A stretch of 64,000 nucleotides of DNA from Clostridium estertheticum (GCF_026650985.1 NZ_CP086239.1:558001-622000); one strand, 5' to 3'; counted from the stretch's first letter, positions 9,646 through 18,795 are shown. Notes: generated from the letters alone by a model not told the origin. A program made the numbers and translations.

Positions 9646-10404
9646 TTGAAGATTCAGCTAATTCGTCATGCCACCTTAATAGTATCAGTAAATAATAAAA
9701 GAATACTTGTAGACCCTGTATTAAGTGAAGCAGGCTCTATGGTTCCTATTGAAAATGTGCCAAACCAAAACTATAATCCATTAGTTGAATTGCCTATAGA
9801 TATTGATAACATTACTAATTGTGATGCTATAATTGTTACTCATACTCATAGAGATCACTTCGACGTGGTAGCAGCAAAATTACTTTCTAAAAATATTCCT
9901 GTATTTTGCCAACCTAAGGATGAGATAAAATTACAATCTTATGGATTTATTGATGTACATCCTATCGATACCACTTTTATTTGGAATGATATTATTTTTA
10001 ATCGTACAAATGGAAAACATGGACATGATGAACTTGCTATAAAAATGGCACCAGTATCAGGGTTTGTTATGACCTGTTTTGGAGAGCCTACTGTTTATAT
10101 AGCAGGAGATACAGTCTGGTGTAAAGAAGTTGAAGATTCAATAGATAAATTCAGGCCTGATATTGTTGTTTGCAATTGTGGTGGAGCACAATTTGATCAT
10201 GGAGAGCCTATTACTATGACAACCAAAGATATATATGCATTATGTCTTAGATATTCAAATCTAAAGGTTGTTGCTGTACACATGGAAGCATGGAACCATT
10301 GCAGATTATCAAGAAAAGATTTAATTAATTATATTAATATCAATAATATTAATACTAATGTGATTATACCTCAAAATGGGGAAGAATTAAGTTTTGTATT
10401 TTAA
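9646..10404 (+). CDS. MBL-fold metal-dependent hydrolase
   Basis: A 252-residue beta-lactamase-fold protein. The metal motif is THTHRDHFD, with further ligands in YIAGDTVWCKE and the C-terminal VVAVHMEAWNHC. It resembles the UlaG-like L-ascorbate-6-phosphate lactonase subgroup (DUF-type MBL proteins), but the substrate is unknown. The start is TTG at 9646, seven bases after GGAGGG; an in-frame upstream codon at 9631 would overlap the ribosome site. It diverges from the lrp gene. Confidence 0.85.
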   Translation: MKIQLIRHATLIVSVNNKRILVDPVLSEAGSMVPIENVPNQNYNPLVELPIDIDNITNCDAIIVTHTHRDHFDVVAAKLLSKNIPVFCQPKDEIKLQSYGFIDVHPIDTTFIWNDIIFNRTNGKHGHDELAIKMAPVSGFVMTCFGEPTVYIAGDTVWCKEVEDSIDKFRPDIVVCNCGGAQFDHGEPITMTTKDIYALCLRYSNLKVVAVHMEAWNHCRLSRKDLINYININNINTNVIIPQNGEELSFVF

Positions 10405-10619
10405 ATAATATTGTTAAAGGATTATAGAGATATTTGTAGAATAACTATTCAAACATGTTATGTAGTACTGGTATTTTATAACGGTAATTAAGATTAAATT
10501 TATGCTAGAATTATAGTTATAATATATTTAATGGTAGATTTGTTATTGTAGAAAGCATGGGGAATACAATGGAAAGATTAATAAAGTAATATATACTTGG
10601 AAATGGAGGTATAAGTAGT

Positions 10620-11258
10620 TTGGGATTTAATAATAGGGCAACAAAATTTCAAGAAATGGTTAGAGATCAATCAAATGATGAATTAGGGTTATTTGAAAAG
10701 TATGATGAGATTTTATTTGATGTAAGAAGTAGGATAATTAAATATAAGGCTGTAAGTGTTATTGACATAGGATGTGGAACAGGTAATCTATGCGGTGAAT
10801 TAAGTGAAAGAATGGATATAACAGGAATCGACCAAAGTATGGAAATGATCTTATTTGCTAAAAATAAATATAATAAGATGAAATTTAAATTAGGGAATTT
10901 TCTAGATGAGCCTTTTAGAAAAAACGATGTTGATGTTGTTGTAACAACATATGCTTTCCATAGCCTAAATGATAATGAAAAGAAAGAAGCAATTAAATAC
11001 ATGTTAGGATATTTAAAAAATGATGGTAAAATTATTATTGTGGATTTTATGTTTGCCGATGATAATGAAAGAAAAAAATGCATAAAGAACCTATGTAGTA
11101 AAGGTAGAGAAGATTTATCGAGTGTAATTGAAAATAAATATTATACCAATATAGAAGAATTAGAAAAATATATTAGAGTTTTAGGTTGTAAGATTCATAG
11201 TGAGCATATCGTAAATTTTACATGGATAGTAGAAATTGAAAATAAGGGTTTATTTTAA
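10620..11258 (+). CDS. Class I SAM-dependent methyltransferase
   Basis: A 212-residue methyltransferase with motif I VIDIGCGTGNLCGEL, motif II TGIDQSM and the post-I loop DVVVTTYAFHSL. Such small enzymes with YrrT-like layout methylate varied small molecules; the substrate is not predictable. The start is TTG, preceded by GGAGGT. It stands alone and is followed by a terminator hairpin at 11318-11344. The 215 bases upstream hold no gene and no clear site. Confidence 0.85.
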   Translation: MGFNNRATKFQEMVRDQSNDELGLFEKYDEILFDVRSRIIKYKAVSVIDIGCGTGNLCGELSERMDITGIDQSMEMILFAKNKYNKMKFKLGNFLDEPFRKNDVDVVVTTYAFHSLNDNEKKEAIKYMLGYLKNDGKIIIVDFMFADDNERKKCIKNLCSKGREDLSSVIENKYYTNIEELEKYIRVLGCKIHSEHIVNFTWIVEIENKGLF

Positions 11259-11317
11259 AATTATCGACTTTATAAGACAAATTGTCTCTTCAAATCTTTC
11301 TTATATATCATAGTAAG

Positions 11318-11344
11318 AAAACCCATATCATTTGATATGGGTTT
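11318..11344. terminator. Hairpin after the methyltransferase gene
   Basis: A 12-bp exact stem (AAACCCATATCA with TGATATGGGTTT) with a two-base apex that opens into a small loop. The T content after the stem is low, so termination strength is uncertain. Confidence 0.6.
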
Positions 11345-11510
11345 CGATATTAAACGTATATTGATATTATGAATGGAGCACAACATCAATCGATGTTAGT
11401 TACTACATACGCAGCCTACCGGCTAAAAGATTTTTTTGTGGTGATTATTGGAGTCTATTATCTGTTTATCAGCCATTGCTTTTAGATATATATTATGGAA
11501 CTACATAATA

Positions 11511-11754
11511 GTATGAGAATTCTTCGAAGTGGATAGCAATAAGAAATGAAAAAACATTGAAATTAAATTTATTAATTCTTCTTTTTTAATATAAAATTCT
11601 CGTAAGCCTGCTAGGACGGCAGGCTAGCGAACCTGAGCCAGGAAGGCGAATGTGAGTGTTAGAGAATTTTATATTGGAAAAAGATTAGAATTCGTTAATT
11701 AAATTTCACGTTTTGAATTTTTATTGCAAGTCACGTCCTGGAGAATTTTCATAC
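11511..11754. repeat. Large palindromic intergenic element, copy 2
   Basis: About 244 bp, inverted relative to the copy at 8691-8922. The tips are GTATGAGAATTCT and AGAATTTTCATAC. Inner arms include AGCAATAA...TTATTGC and GAAATTAAATT...AATTAAATTTC. The middle shares AAAATTCTCGT, AGCCTG, CAGGCTAGCGAACC and AGAGAATTTT with the reverse complement of copy 1. It lies between the converging methyltransferase and rqcH genes. The bases from 11345 to 11510 show no other feature. Confidence 0.8.
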
Positions 11755-11768
11755 AGATGTACTCCACT

Positions 11769-13502
11769 CTATTCTATTCTTTCTAGGGTACTTTCAACAG
11801 GAGTTACATATATAGTTTTATTTGTTGTGTAAATAACCATTCCCGGTTTTGCTCCTGAAGGTTTCTTTACATTTCTAACCTGTGTATAATCTACTGGCAC
11901 ACTAGATGAATTCTGGGACTTACTATAAAATGCTGATAAGTTACCTGCTTCAAGTAGAGTATTTGCTGGGATATCACCAATGTTTTTAATAATAACATGG
12001 GAACCAGGTATATCCTTTGTGTGGAGCCACATGTCATTTTTATTGGCAAACTTTAAAGTTAAAAGATCATTTTGAATATTATTCCGACCAACATAAATAT
12101 CAATGCCATCACTTGATAGAAAGTGCCTTGGTTTAGTTGGTTTTACTTTTTTAGTTTTACCGTGTTTTTTTATTTTAATATACTCAGTTTCTACTAGTTC
12201 ATTTTTAATATCTTCTATTCCACTATAGTTATCTACATTTAATATATTGGTAAGCACGGAATGAAGATATTTTAATTCATTTTCGGTAAGATCCATTTGA
12301 ATTAAGGCCATTTCCTCACCTATTTTAAATTTATTATATTTTTTGTAATAGTATTGGACATTTTGTGATGGAGTTTTATGTTCATCAAGTTTGATTTTAA
12401 TATATTCACCATTGTCGCTGTAATAATTCACAAGATTTGCAAATTTATCGCCCTTTTTAAGTGAGTATATATTTGCAGTTAGGAGTTCACCGTGTAATTT
12501 ATAAGTACCTTTAGTGGAACAGTCTTTCAAAGTTGCGTTAAGTATTCTCATTTTTTTATCACAACGACTAATATTGGTATTAACTATTTTTTGAAGATTA
12601 GAACTTTTAGCGTTTAACCTATCATGTTTATCTTTACGGAAATAAAAAGTCTCTATAAGTTTAGAGGGTGAATCATATTGTTCTAGCTCACAATCTTTTA
12701 ATGAGGTAAGCTCAACAGAGTGAAAATCTTTAAGGACACCTTTCTTAGCATAAGCTGCTAAAAATTTATTTTCATGCATGTTTTTAAAAAGGTCTGTTGT
12801 GAAATTATATATATTTTTAGCGTTTTCTAAGTTGAAATCTGCATTTTTAGTGAGGTATCTATACACAAGTTCGGAGGAAAGGTTTGAGCTTACGCCTGTG
12901 AAAGTACCTGTGAAAAATTTCTCAGTAAATTGGATATCATTTGTAGTTATATACTTATAGAATTCATCATATTCAAAATTAAAAGCATCTAATTTTGTGG
13001 AAGCTGGTGGGTAGATGTATTCGACACCGGTATATAAAACACGGAAACTGTTGACATCTGCGCCAACATGTTTAATGCTATCCATAATTATATTATCTCG
13101 CGTACGAACTAGGCTTATGTTACTATGTCTACCCATTATTTCAATTATTAATGAGTACATACTATCAAAACCTAATTCATCACTGCTCTTAAAGTCAATA
13201 ACTAGCAACCTATCCGAATTTAGTTGTCTAACATCTAAGACAGTGGCTGTATTTAAATATTTTCTTAGAACCATGCAAAATATAGGGGCTTGTTTTGGGT
13301 TTTCTAGGTTAAAGTCTGTAAAGTGAATTCTAGGATAATTAGCTCCTGAACTTATTAGTAACTTATGTATTTTTCTGTTTTTCTTGAAACTTAGTATGAT
13401 TTCGTCTTTCTCTGGTTGGGTTACTTTATCAACTCTACAATCTATGATTACATCTTTAATTTCCTCAATGAGGCTAGATAAAAAAATTCCATCCAATGCC
13501 AT
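11769..13502 (-). CDS. rqcH: RqcH/Rqc2 NFACT-family ribosome quality-control factor
   Basis: A 577-residue NFACT protein (RqcH, also called FbpA-like/YloA). It binds stalled 50S subunits and drives Ala-tail synthesis in bacteria. The domain order is intact: NFACT-N (MALDGIFLSSLIEEIKD...), helix-hairpin-helix, coiled coil (about residues 270-430) and the C-terminal NFACT-R domain (ANKNDMWLHTKDIPGSHVII). The ATG at 13502 follows AAAGGATG; a longer frame from 13532 lacks a ribosome site. It is leftward and divergent from dapF. Confidence 0.92.
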   Translation of the reverse strand: MALDGIFLSSLIEEIKDVIIDCRVDKVTQPEKDEIILSFKKNRKIHKLLISSGANYPRIHFTDFNLENPKQAPIFCMVLRKYLNTATVLDVRQLNSDRLLVIDFKSSDELGFDSMYSLIIEIMGRHSNISLVRTRDNIIMDSIKHVGADVNSFRVLYTGVEYIYPPASTKLDAFNFEYDEFYKYITTNDIQFTEKFFTGTFTGVSSNLSSELVYRYLTKNADFNLENAKNIYNFTTDLFKNMHENKFLAAYAKKGVLKDFHSVELTSLKDCELEQYDSPSKLIETFYFRKDKHDRLNAKSSNLQKIVNTNISRCDKKMRILNATLKDCSTKGTYKLHGELLTANIYSLKKGDKFANLVNYYSDNGEYIKIKLDEHKTPSQNVQYYYKKYNKFKIGEEMALIQMDLTENELKYLHSVLTNILNVDNYSGIEDIKNELVETEYIKIKKHGKTKKVKPTKPRHFLSSDGIDIYVGRNNIQNDLLTLKFANKNDMWLHTKDIPGSHVIIKNIGDIPANTLLEAGNLSAFYSKSQNSSSVPVDYTQVRNVKKPSGAKPGMVIYTTNKTIYVTPVESTLERIE

Positions 13503-13714
13503 ATATATCATCCTTTCAGTTTGTTTTATCATTATAAATTTTATTTATGCTTTTTAAATAATACATTATATTATATACTATTATATATAATATAGTATCT
13601 TTTAGATAATCTTTATGTATTCAGCGGAATATGAAATATATTACTAATAATAGTATACCATTAAAGAAAATTAATGAAAAGTCACGGTATACGAATGTAA
13701 AAAGGAGGAGTTAT

Positions 13715-14542
13715 ATGGAAATTATAAATTTTACTAAAATGCAGGGAACAGGAAATGATTTTATTGTTATTGAAGATTTAGAGGAAAAATATAATGATCT
13801 AGGGGTACTTGCTAAAAAACTTTGTGATAGGCATTATGGAATAGGTGCTGATGGAATTTTAGTGGTTAGAAAAAGTACTATAGCAGATATTCAGATGATA
13901 ATTATGAATGCTGATGGTTCTTATGCTTCTATGTGTGGAAATGGTATTAGGTGTTTTGCTAAATATATATTTGAAAAAAAATATGTATTAGGTGAGAACA
14001 TAAAAATTGAGACTGGTGATGGAGTAAAGCTCGCAAGTATTTGTGTTAAAGATGGAGAGTTCATAGGTGTTATTATAAATATGGGGAATTATAATTTTAA
14101 TCCTATAAGCATTCCAGCTTTATCATCTATCGAAATAATAAATAAGAAGTTAGATACTAACAATAAGGACTATTATATTACGTCATTACTTATGGGTGTT
14201 CCACATACTGTTGTTTTCGGAAAACTTGAAGATTATGAAGTTTGTGAGGGGAAAGTTATTGAGAATAACAGTCTATTTCCACAGAAAACAAATGTAAACT
14301 TTTGTGAAGTAGTGGACAAAAACAGGATAAGAGTTAAGACTTGGGAAAGAGGTGCAGGGCCGACTCTTGCGTGTGGTACTGGTAGTTGTGCGGCGGTGGT
14401 AGCAGCTAATAGACTAGGGTATACAGAGGGGAAAGTCGAAGTGCAGGTTCCAGGTGGAATACTTAATATTGAGATTGTTGAAGGTGAGGTTTTAATGGAA
14501 GGGCCCGCAGAAACTGTTTTTAAAGGACAATTTTTAATGTGA
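13715..14542 (+). CDS. dapF: Diaminopimelate epimerase
   Basis: A 275-residue DapF, which converts LL- to meso-diaminopimelate for lysine and peptidoglycan. Both catalytic cysteines are in place: MCGNGIRC in the first half and ACGTGSCA in the second. The N-terminus KMQGTGNDFIVIED is typical. The ATG at 13715 is chosen because AAAGGAGGAG lies just before it; an upstream in-frame ATG at 13631 would add 28 unrelated residues. A terminator follows. Confidence 0.95.
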   Translation: MEIINFTKMQGTGNDFIVIEDLEEKYNDLGVLAKKLCDRHYGIGADGILVVRKSTIADIQMIIMNADGSYASMCGNGIRCFAKYIFEKKYVLGENIKIETGDGVKLASICVKDGEFIGVIINMGNYNFNPISIPALSSIEIINKKLDTNNKDYYITSLLMGVPHTVVFGKLEDYEVCEGKVIENNSLFPQKTNVNFCEVVDKNRIRVKTWERGAGPTLACGTGSCAAVVAANRLGYTEGKVEVQVPGGILNIEIVEGEVLMEGPAETVFKGQFLM

Positions 14543-14553
14543 TAACTAATATG

Positions 14554-14589
14554 CAACTGTCTATGTAATAATAGTACAGTTGTTTTTTT
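14554..14589 (+). terminator. Terminator after dapF
   Basis: CAACTGT and ACAGTTG form a 7-bp stem around a 15-base loop, followed by seven T. Confidence 0.75.
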
Positions 14590-14692
14590 ATGTAAATTAT
14601 TTTTGAGCAAGTGAATAAAATTTCTAGAATTGACAATGATTACAAATAGAACAACATTTATAAATTTTACGTATCAGAAAGGGTAAAATACC

Positions 14693-15850
14693 ATGAAAAA
14701 AAATTTGCTCCAAATATTATTAGATAAAAAACTTATTACCACAAGGCAATATAATGAAGTAAAGGAAATTTCACTTTTAAATAGGTGTAGCGAAGAGCAA
14801 ATTATTATGAATGACACAAAAATAGACCTAAAGGAAGTTATTTCAGTAATAGAGATTAATTTTGGTATATCTTATATTGATTTAGATTCTACATGTATAA
14901 AGGATGAAGTCTTTAATTTAATATCAAAGGAGGTCGCTACTAGGTACAGTTTAATACCCTTTTATGAGAATAACAATGAGGTATATGTTGCCTTTTCAAA
15001 TCCATTCGAAATAACAGTTATTGATGAATTAAGATTTATAACAAATAAAAAGATTAAGGTCTTTTTCGATCTGACTAGTCATATCGCAGAGGTCATTGAG
15101 AACTGTTATGCGAAACAAATTGTAGATGTTGCAGTTGAAGAAATGAAAAAAGAATATATTTTAGAAAGCAAACAAAATAATGAAGAGCAGTCTTCTACAT
15201 TTGGGGCTGAGAACTCACCGGTTATAAGGATAACGAATTCTTTGTTAAAGAGGGCCATAAATGCAGAGGCTAGTGATATTCATCTAGAGCCTTTTAAGGA
15301 TTTTGCTTTAATTCGCATGAGAGTAGATGGAATATTAAATGAAATAAATAAAATTCCGAAAAATGTATATAAATCCTTATGCACAAGATTAAAGATAATG
15401 GCGAATATGGATATAGCTACAAAATTAACTCCGCTAGATGGGAAGATGACAGAAAATATAGATGGTATAGATTACGACTTTAGGGTATCTTCATTGCCTA
15501 CAATGTATGGCGAGAAGTTAGTTATAAGGGTTTTATACAAAGTAGAAAGATTTATTAATTTGGATTCATTAGGTTTTAGTAAGGAGAAGGTTCTTCTTTT
15601 AAAAAGTGTATTAAAACTTTCTCATGGAATGATAATAGTAGCGGGACCTACAGGAAGTGGAAAATCAACAACATTGTATGCACTACTAAATGAAATTAAT
15701 AGTAAAACTAAAAATATAGTTACAATAGAGGATCCAATAGAATATAATATGCCTGGAATTAATCAAGTAAACGTAAACAATAAGGCGGGTCTAACTTTTT
15801 CGATAGGGCTTAGGAGCATTTTAAGGCAGGATACTTATATAGTTTGTTAA
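14693..15850 (+). pseudogene. PilB/GspE-type assembly ATPase, truncated by prophage insertion
   Basis: The first 380 residues are a type IV pilus/type II secretion motor ATPase: an N-terminal T2SSE/MshEN domain, then the ATPase core with VIRITNSLLKRAINAEASDIHLEP and Walker A GPTGSGKSTT. The family normally continues RQDPD...GEIRD, giving Walker B and the His box. Here the frame changes after Arg-Gln-Asp (15832) to TYIVC and stop. The product therefore lacks essential ATPase parts and should not power pilus or competence-pseudopilus assembly. The integrase gene lies 67 bases beyond, so the break is the left prophage junction. Confidence 0.88.
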
Positions 15851-15900
15851 GCACTGAATTTACTAGGGTTTAGATACATTCGTCAAAAGATTCGTCAAAA
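15812..15900. other. Probable left attachment junction (attL) and integrase arm sites
   Basis: Host coding similarity stops at 15832, after the codons for Arg-Gln-Asp, so the core crossover sequence should lie at or just before it. Between the junction and the integrase gene, ATTCGTCAAAA occurs twice in direct orientation (15878-15888 and 15890-15900), which suits integrase arm-type binding sites. The matching attR is not in the window, so the exact core length cannot be set. Confidence 0.65.
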
Positions 15901-15916
15901 ATAAAGTGAAAAAAAA

Positions 15917-16993
15917 TTACTTAAAAATTTTGTCTATTCTTTTAGCAGCATTTTTAAGCATATCACTTGTTACATGGGAATAGGTTCTATAAGTTTCTTG
16001 AACATCATGCCCCAACAACTTAGCAGCTGTTTTAAAATCCATCCCATCCGCTATCAACAAAGTTGCATAAGTATGTCTTAACTCATGTAGACTAATATCA
16101 GCAAGTTCTCTCAACTTAGGATTTAAATATTTAAAAATGCTTGCACTGTTAAATGGTGCTATCCTATTCTTAAAATCAGTAGGGTTATTTTTTTTGTAAA
16201 ATTTTAATGCATTTAATGTTTTACTTGATATTGGTACTGTCCTATATGAATTTTTGCTCTTTAATGTGCCAAATGTAGAGGGTTTATTTTTTTCAAGTAC
16301 CTTCCATTGCTTATTAACATCTAATGTTAGATTTATTTCGTCTAGATCATTCCAAGTAAGACCAAGTATTTCACCTAACCTTATTCCTGTATTGGCAGCT
16401 ATAAAAGCTACTATATAAAATTTATTGTTTATTAAATCATTTAAAAGTTTATCAAGTTCTGGTTTAGTAAGTGCTTTTTTATTAGTTTTATTTTTTTCCT
16501 TAGGTACTTTTATTTTTTCGGTCGGTAAGCTTACAATTATATTTAGATCTTCCTTAACATATTTTAAAAAAGTATTTAACCTTACTACATGTGATGTAAT
16601 TGTACTTTGCTTTAAACCTTCTTTAACTAATTTATCTACGACACCTTGAATATCAATTTTCTGTATATCTTTTATTTTAATAGAATTTAGACACTTAAAT
16701 TTAGAAAAGGTATTTTCAGAAGCCTTCACTGTATTATATTCCTTATATAAATTGCTATGCTTTAAATACATTTTAGAGACTTCCTTAAAGGTTTGATTTG
16801 CACCTTCTACATCTACATTATTTTTAATGCTAGACTCTAAATCTTCTAACATCTTTTCAGCAATAGGTTTGGCATCTCTCTTAGTTTTAAAACCTTGCTT
16901 GCTTTTCTGTTTCCACTTATTATCAATATCTTTATAACTTATTATAAATTGCCAACCTTTGTCTTTTTGTCTATAAGTAATATTATGCTCCAA
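15917..16993 (-). CDS. int: Tyrosine-type phage integrase
   Basis: A 358-residue tyrosine recombinase: an N-terminal AP2-like arm-binding domain (residues about 1-60), a SAM-like core-binding domain (about 70-155) and a catalytic domain with Arg205 (TGIRLGEILGL), His303 and Arg306 (LHELRHTYAT), His329 (LLGHD) and the nucleophile Tyr338 (TYSHV). It integrates and excises the prophage. Transcribed leftward toward attL, with a TTG start after AAGGAGG. All catalytic residues are present, so it is probably functional. Confidence 0.95.
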   Translation of the reverse strand: MEHNITYRQKDKGWQFIISYKDIDNKWKQKSKQGFKTKRDAKPIAEKMLEDLESSIKNNVDVEGANQTFKEVSKMYLKHSNLYKEYNTVKASENTFSKFKCLNSIKIKDIQKIDIQGVVDKLVKEGLKQSTITSHVVRLNTFLKYVKEDLNIIVSLPTEKIKVPKEKNKTNKKALTKPELDKLLNDLINNKFYIVAFIAANTGIRLGEILGLTWNDLDEINLTLDVNKQWKVLEKNKPSTFGTLKSKNSYRTVPISSKTLNALKFYKKNNPTDFKNRIAPFNSASIFKYLNPKLRELADISLHELRHTYATLLIADGMDFKTAAKLLGHDVQETYRTYSHVTSDMLKNAAKRIDKIFK

Positions 16994-16998
16994 ATAAA

Positions 16999-17406
16999 TT
17001 AATCCTCCTTAATAGTTTCTTTTTTTATTTTTTGCTTATCTAATATATGTGTCACATCTGCTTTCATTGCAGCAATTAAAACTTCTTCAACAGAAGAACT
17101 AAAATCTTTACTATCGCTTTTTAATAACCCAATATTGCTTAATTGATTTATGGCATCCTTTAAACATTTAAACTCTTCTCTTTTTTCTAGTAGTTCCACT
17201 TCGTCAGTTATTCCATATTTCCAATATTCCTCAGGAAGCTTAGATAAAACTACTAATCTCTGTAAAACGTTTTTGCTCACTGGCTTCTTACCACTCTCAA
17301 TTGAACTGTAAAATGATTCACCTATTTTTAATAGAGTAGCCATTTCTTTATTATTCTCTAAGCCTAATTCACTTTTAAATTTTTTTAATCTATCAACTAT
17401 TGTCAA
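16999..17406 (-). CDS. Phage repressor-like helix-turn-helix protein
   Basis: A 135-residue XRE-type regulator with the HTH at residues about 5-60 (NNKEMATLLKIGESFYSSIESGKKPVS). No peptidase or Peptidase_M78 domain is visible. It is the likely CI-type repressor: leftward, upstream of int, and divergent from a small Cro-like gene. The TTG at 17406 is preferred because GAGGTG lies six bases before it; a longer in-frame ATG has no ribosome site. It ends five bases before the int start, suggesting co-transcription. Confidence 0.85.
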   Translation of the reverse strand: MTIVDRLKKFKSELGLENNKEMATLLKIGESFYSSIESGKKPVSKNVLQRLVVLSKLPEEYWKYGITDEVELLEKREEFKCLKDAINQLSNIGLLKSDSKDFSSSVEEVLIAAMKADVTHILDKQKIKKETIKED

Positions 17407-17437
17407 CACAATCACCTCAATTACCATTATATATGAT

Positions 17438-17575
17438 TTTACATAAATGTAAAGTAGGCAAACTAAATTTGCTAAAAAGAAAATGTGATTAAATTCGATA
17501 TAATCCGAGCTTATTAGAGTATGTATGAGACAATGTGTTTAAATAGTAAAATATAAGAGTTTGCTAAAAGGCAAA
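17438..17575. promoter_or_regulatory. Lysogeny-switch operator region
   Basis: The divergent space between the repressor and Cro-like genes holds a 16-bp palindrome (TTTACATAAATGTAAA, 17438-17453) and two GCAAA/TTTGC dyads: GCAAACTAAATTTGC at 17458-17472 and TTTGCTAAAAGGCAAA at 17560-17575. A TATAAT box lies between them, near 17500. These are the expected places for operators of the two HTH proteins; which protein binds which dyad is unknown. Confidence 0.65.
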
Positions 17576-17623
17576 TTAAAGTTATTATAAATGTATCGGA
17601 TGAAGCAAAGGAGGGGAACGAAA

Positions 17624-17839
17624 ATGGATCTTAAGCAGCTTAGGCTAGACACCGGGATAAAATTAATGAAATTAGCTGAAATACTTGAAATCAGCAGGCA
17701 ACAGTACAGCAACATTGAAAAAGGGAAAGGAAAAATGAATGCAGGAAGAATTGAAAAGCTTTCAAAGAAATTCAATATTGAACCGTTACTAATTTTAAAA
17801 GCATGGGAGGAGACAAAATCAAATGAAAAAAGATGTTGA
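17624..17839 (+). CDS. Cro-like helix-turn-helix protein
   Basis: A 71-residue single-domain XRE protein (MDLKQLRLDTGIKLMKLAEI, then LEISRQQYSNIEKGKGKMNA). It is the first rightward gene after the switch region and so the likely Cro-type regulator of the lytic direction. The ATG at 17624 follows AAAGGAGGGG; an upstream ATG at 17591 lacks a site. Confidence 0.85.
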   Translation: MDLKQLRLDTGIKLMKLAEILEISRQQYSNIEKGKGKMNAGRIEKLSKKFNIEPLLILKAWEETKSNEKRC

Positions 17840-17894
17840 ATACACTGAACTACTACTTAAATTATTGGATAGTATAAAAAATGAGGGCAAGTAA
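17823..17894 (+). CDS. Small 23-residue peptide gene
   Basis: Begins at an ATG ten bases after GGAGGAG, overlaps the end of the Cro-like gene, and ends in TAATG that starts the next gene. The peptide is helical and charged. Translation signals on both sides make it plausible; function unknown. Confidence 0.5.
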   Translation: MKKDVEYTELLLKLLDSIKNEGK

Positions 17895-18214
17895 TGGACA
17901 GGCTTTTAACTAAAAAGGATTTAGCTGAACGATGGCAAGTAACTGAAACATCAATTGATAACTGGAGAAGAGAAGGAACGCTAACAGCATGTAAGGGTAT
18001 GCCAGTAATAAGATTTTCACCACAACATATTGCAGAACTTGAAGGTGCTAAACTTGAAAAATTTTCTCCGTTACAAAGAAAAAAACTTGAGAAAGAATTA
18101 GAAAATGAAATTAAAATAGTTGAATTGAGGGACAGAGAAATAGCAGAATTAAAATCTAGAATCACAAGAATGTTATCAATAGGTGCAGAGGTTATCTATT
18201 CAAAGCAAGCATAG
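17894..18214 (+). CDS. Excisionase-like HTH protein with C-terminal coiled coil
   Basis: A 106-residue protein. Residues 1-50 look like a MerR/excisionase-type winged helix (LLTKKDLAERWQVTETSIDN), with a short recognition wing ending in RFSPQHIAEL. Residues 55-100 form a charged coiled coil. It could be the excisionase or a replication-region regulator. The start overlaps the stop of the preceding small gene (TAATG), so they are translationally coupled. Confidence 0.65.
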   Translation: MDRLLTKKDLAERWQVTETSIDNWRREGTLTACKGMPVIRFSPQHIAELEGAKLEKFSPLQRKKLEKELENEIKIVELRDREIAELKSRITRMLSIGAEVIYSKQA

Positions 18215-18343
18215 TCAAATAAACACATCTTAATAATTCTAACAACATAACACCGCAATGGTGTACAAGCTCTAGCAGAGGGCAATAAAAATATAAAACA
18301 AACAAAGGTTTAGAAAAAACAAATTAAAAGGAGATTATTAATT

Positions 18344-18598
18344 ATGAAATCAACTGGAATAGTAAGAAAAGTAGATGAACTTGGAAGGATAGTTATTCCA
18401 ATAGAATTAAGAAGAACTTTGGGTATAGAGATTAAGGATGCTTTAGAAATATATACAGAGGGTGATACTATAATTCTTAAAAAATATACACCTGATTGTA
18501 TTATCTGCAGCGAGAACGATAACAACCTAGTTAATTTTAAAGGTAAATGGGTATGCAAAAGTTGCTTGAAAGAAATTGGAAAAAGCAAACTTCTATAA
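18344..18598 (+). CDS. AbrB/SpoVT-type DNA-binding protein with zinc ribbon
   Basis: An 84-residue protein. The N-terminal 50 residues form an AbrB-type swapped-hairpin fold (GIVRKVDELGRIVIPIELRR), followed by a four-Cys zinc ribbon (CIICSENDN...WVCKSC). Hosts and phages of Bacilli/Clostridia use such proteins as transition-state type regulators. The site AAAAGGAG precedes the ATG. The 129 bases before it contain no gene. Confidence 0.85.
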   Translation: MKSTGIVRKVDELGRIVIPIELRRTLGIEIKDALEIYTEGDTIILKKYTPDCIICSENDNNLVNFKGKWVCKSCLKEIGKSKLL

Positions 18599-18642
18599 AG
18601 CTCGAGGGAATATGAGGGGAGTTAAATAAAAGAGGTGATGAA

Positions 18643-18795
18643 TTGATAATTTGTAGTGTAGGGAAGTGTCCAGTTGATAGTAAAAATCCTATTTGTTGTA
18701 TGTACTGTGAGAAAAATATTCGTTGTGTAAATGCATGTAAAAAAATTAATAAATCATGTTCTCTACAATTAAATAAAGAAAAGGCTGCTCTGTAA
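18643..18795 (+). CDS. Small cysteine-rich protein
   Basis: A 50-residue protein with nine Cys arranged like paired metal-binding knuckles (C-x4-C, CCMYC, C-x3-C). TTG start after AGAGGTGATG. Probably metal-binding; function unknown. Similar tiny Cys-rich genes are common in early regions of clostridial phages. Confidence 0.55.
   Translation: MIICSVGKCPVDSKNPICCMYCEKNIRCVNACKKINKSCSLQLNKEKAAL

Noticed and set aside
14693-15850. Ordinary intact host ATPase gene
   Set aside because: Walker B and the C-terminal half are missing and the reading frame leaves the family exactly where phage sequence begins.
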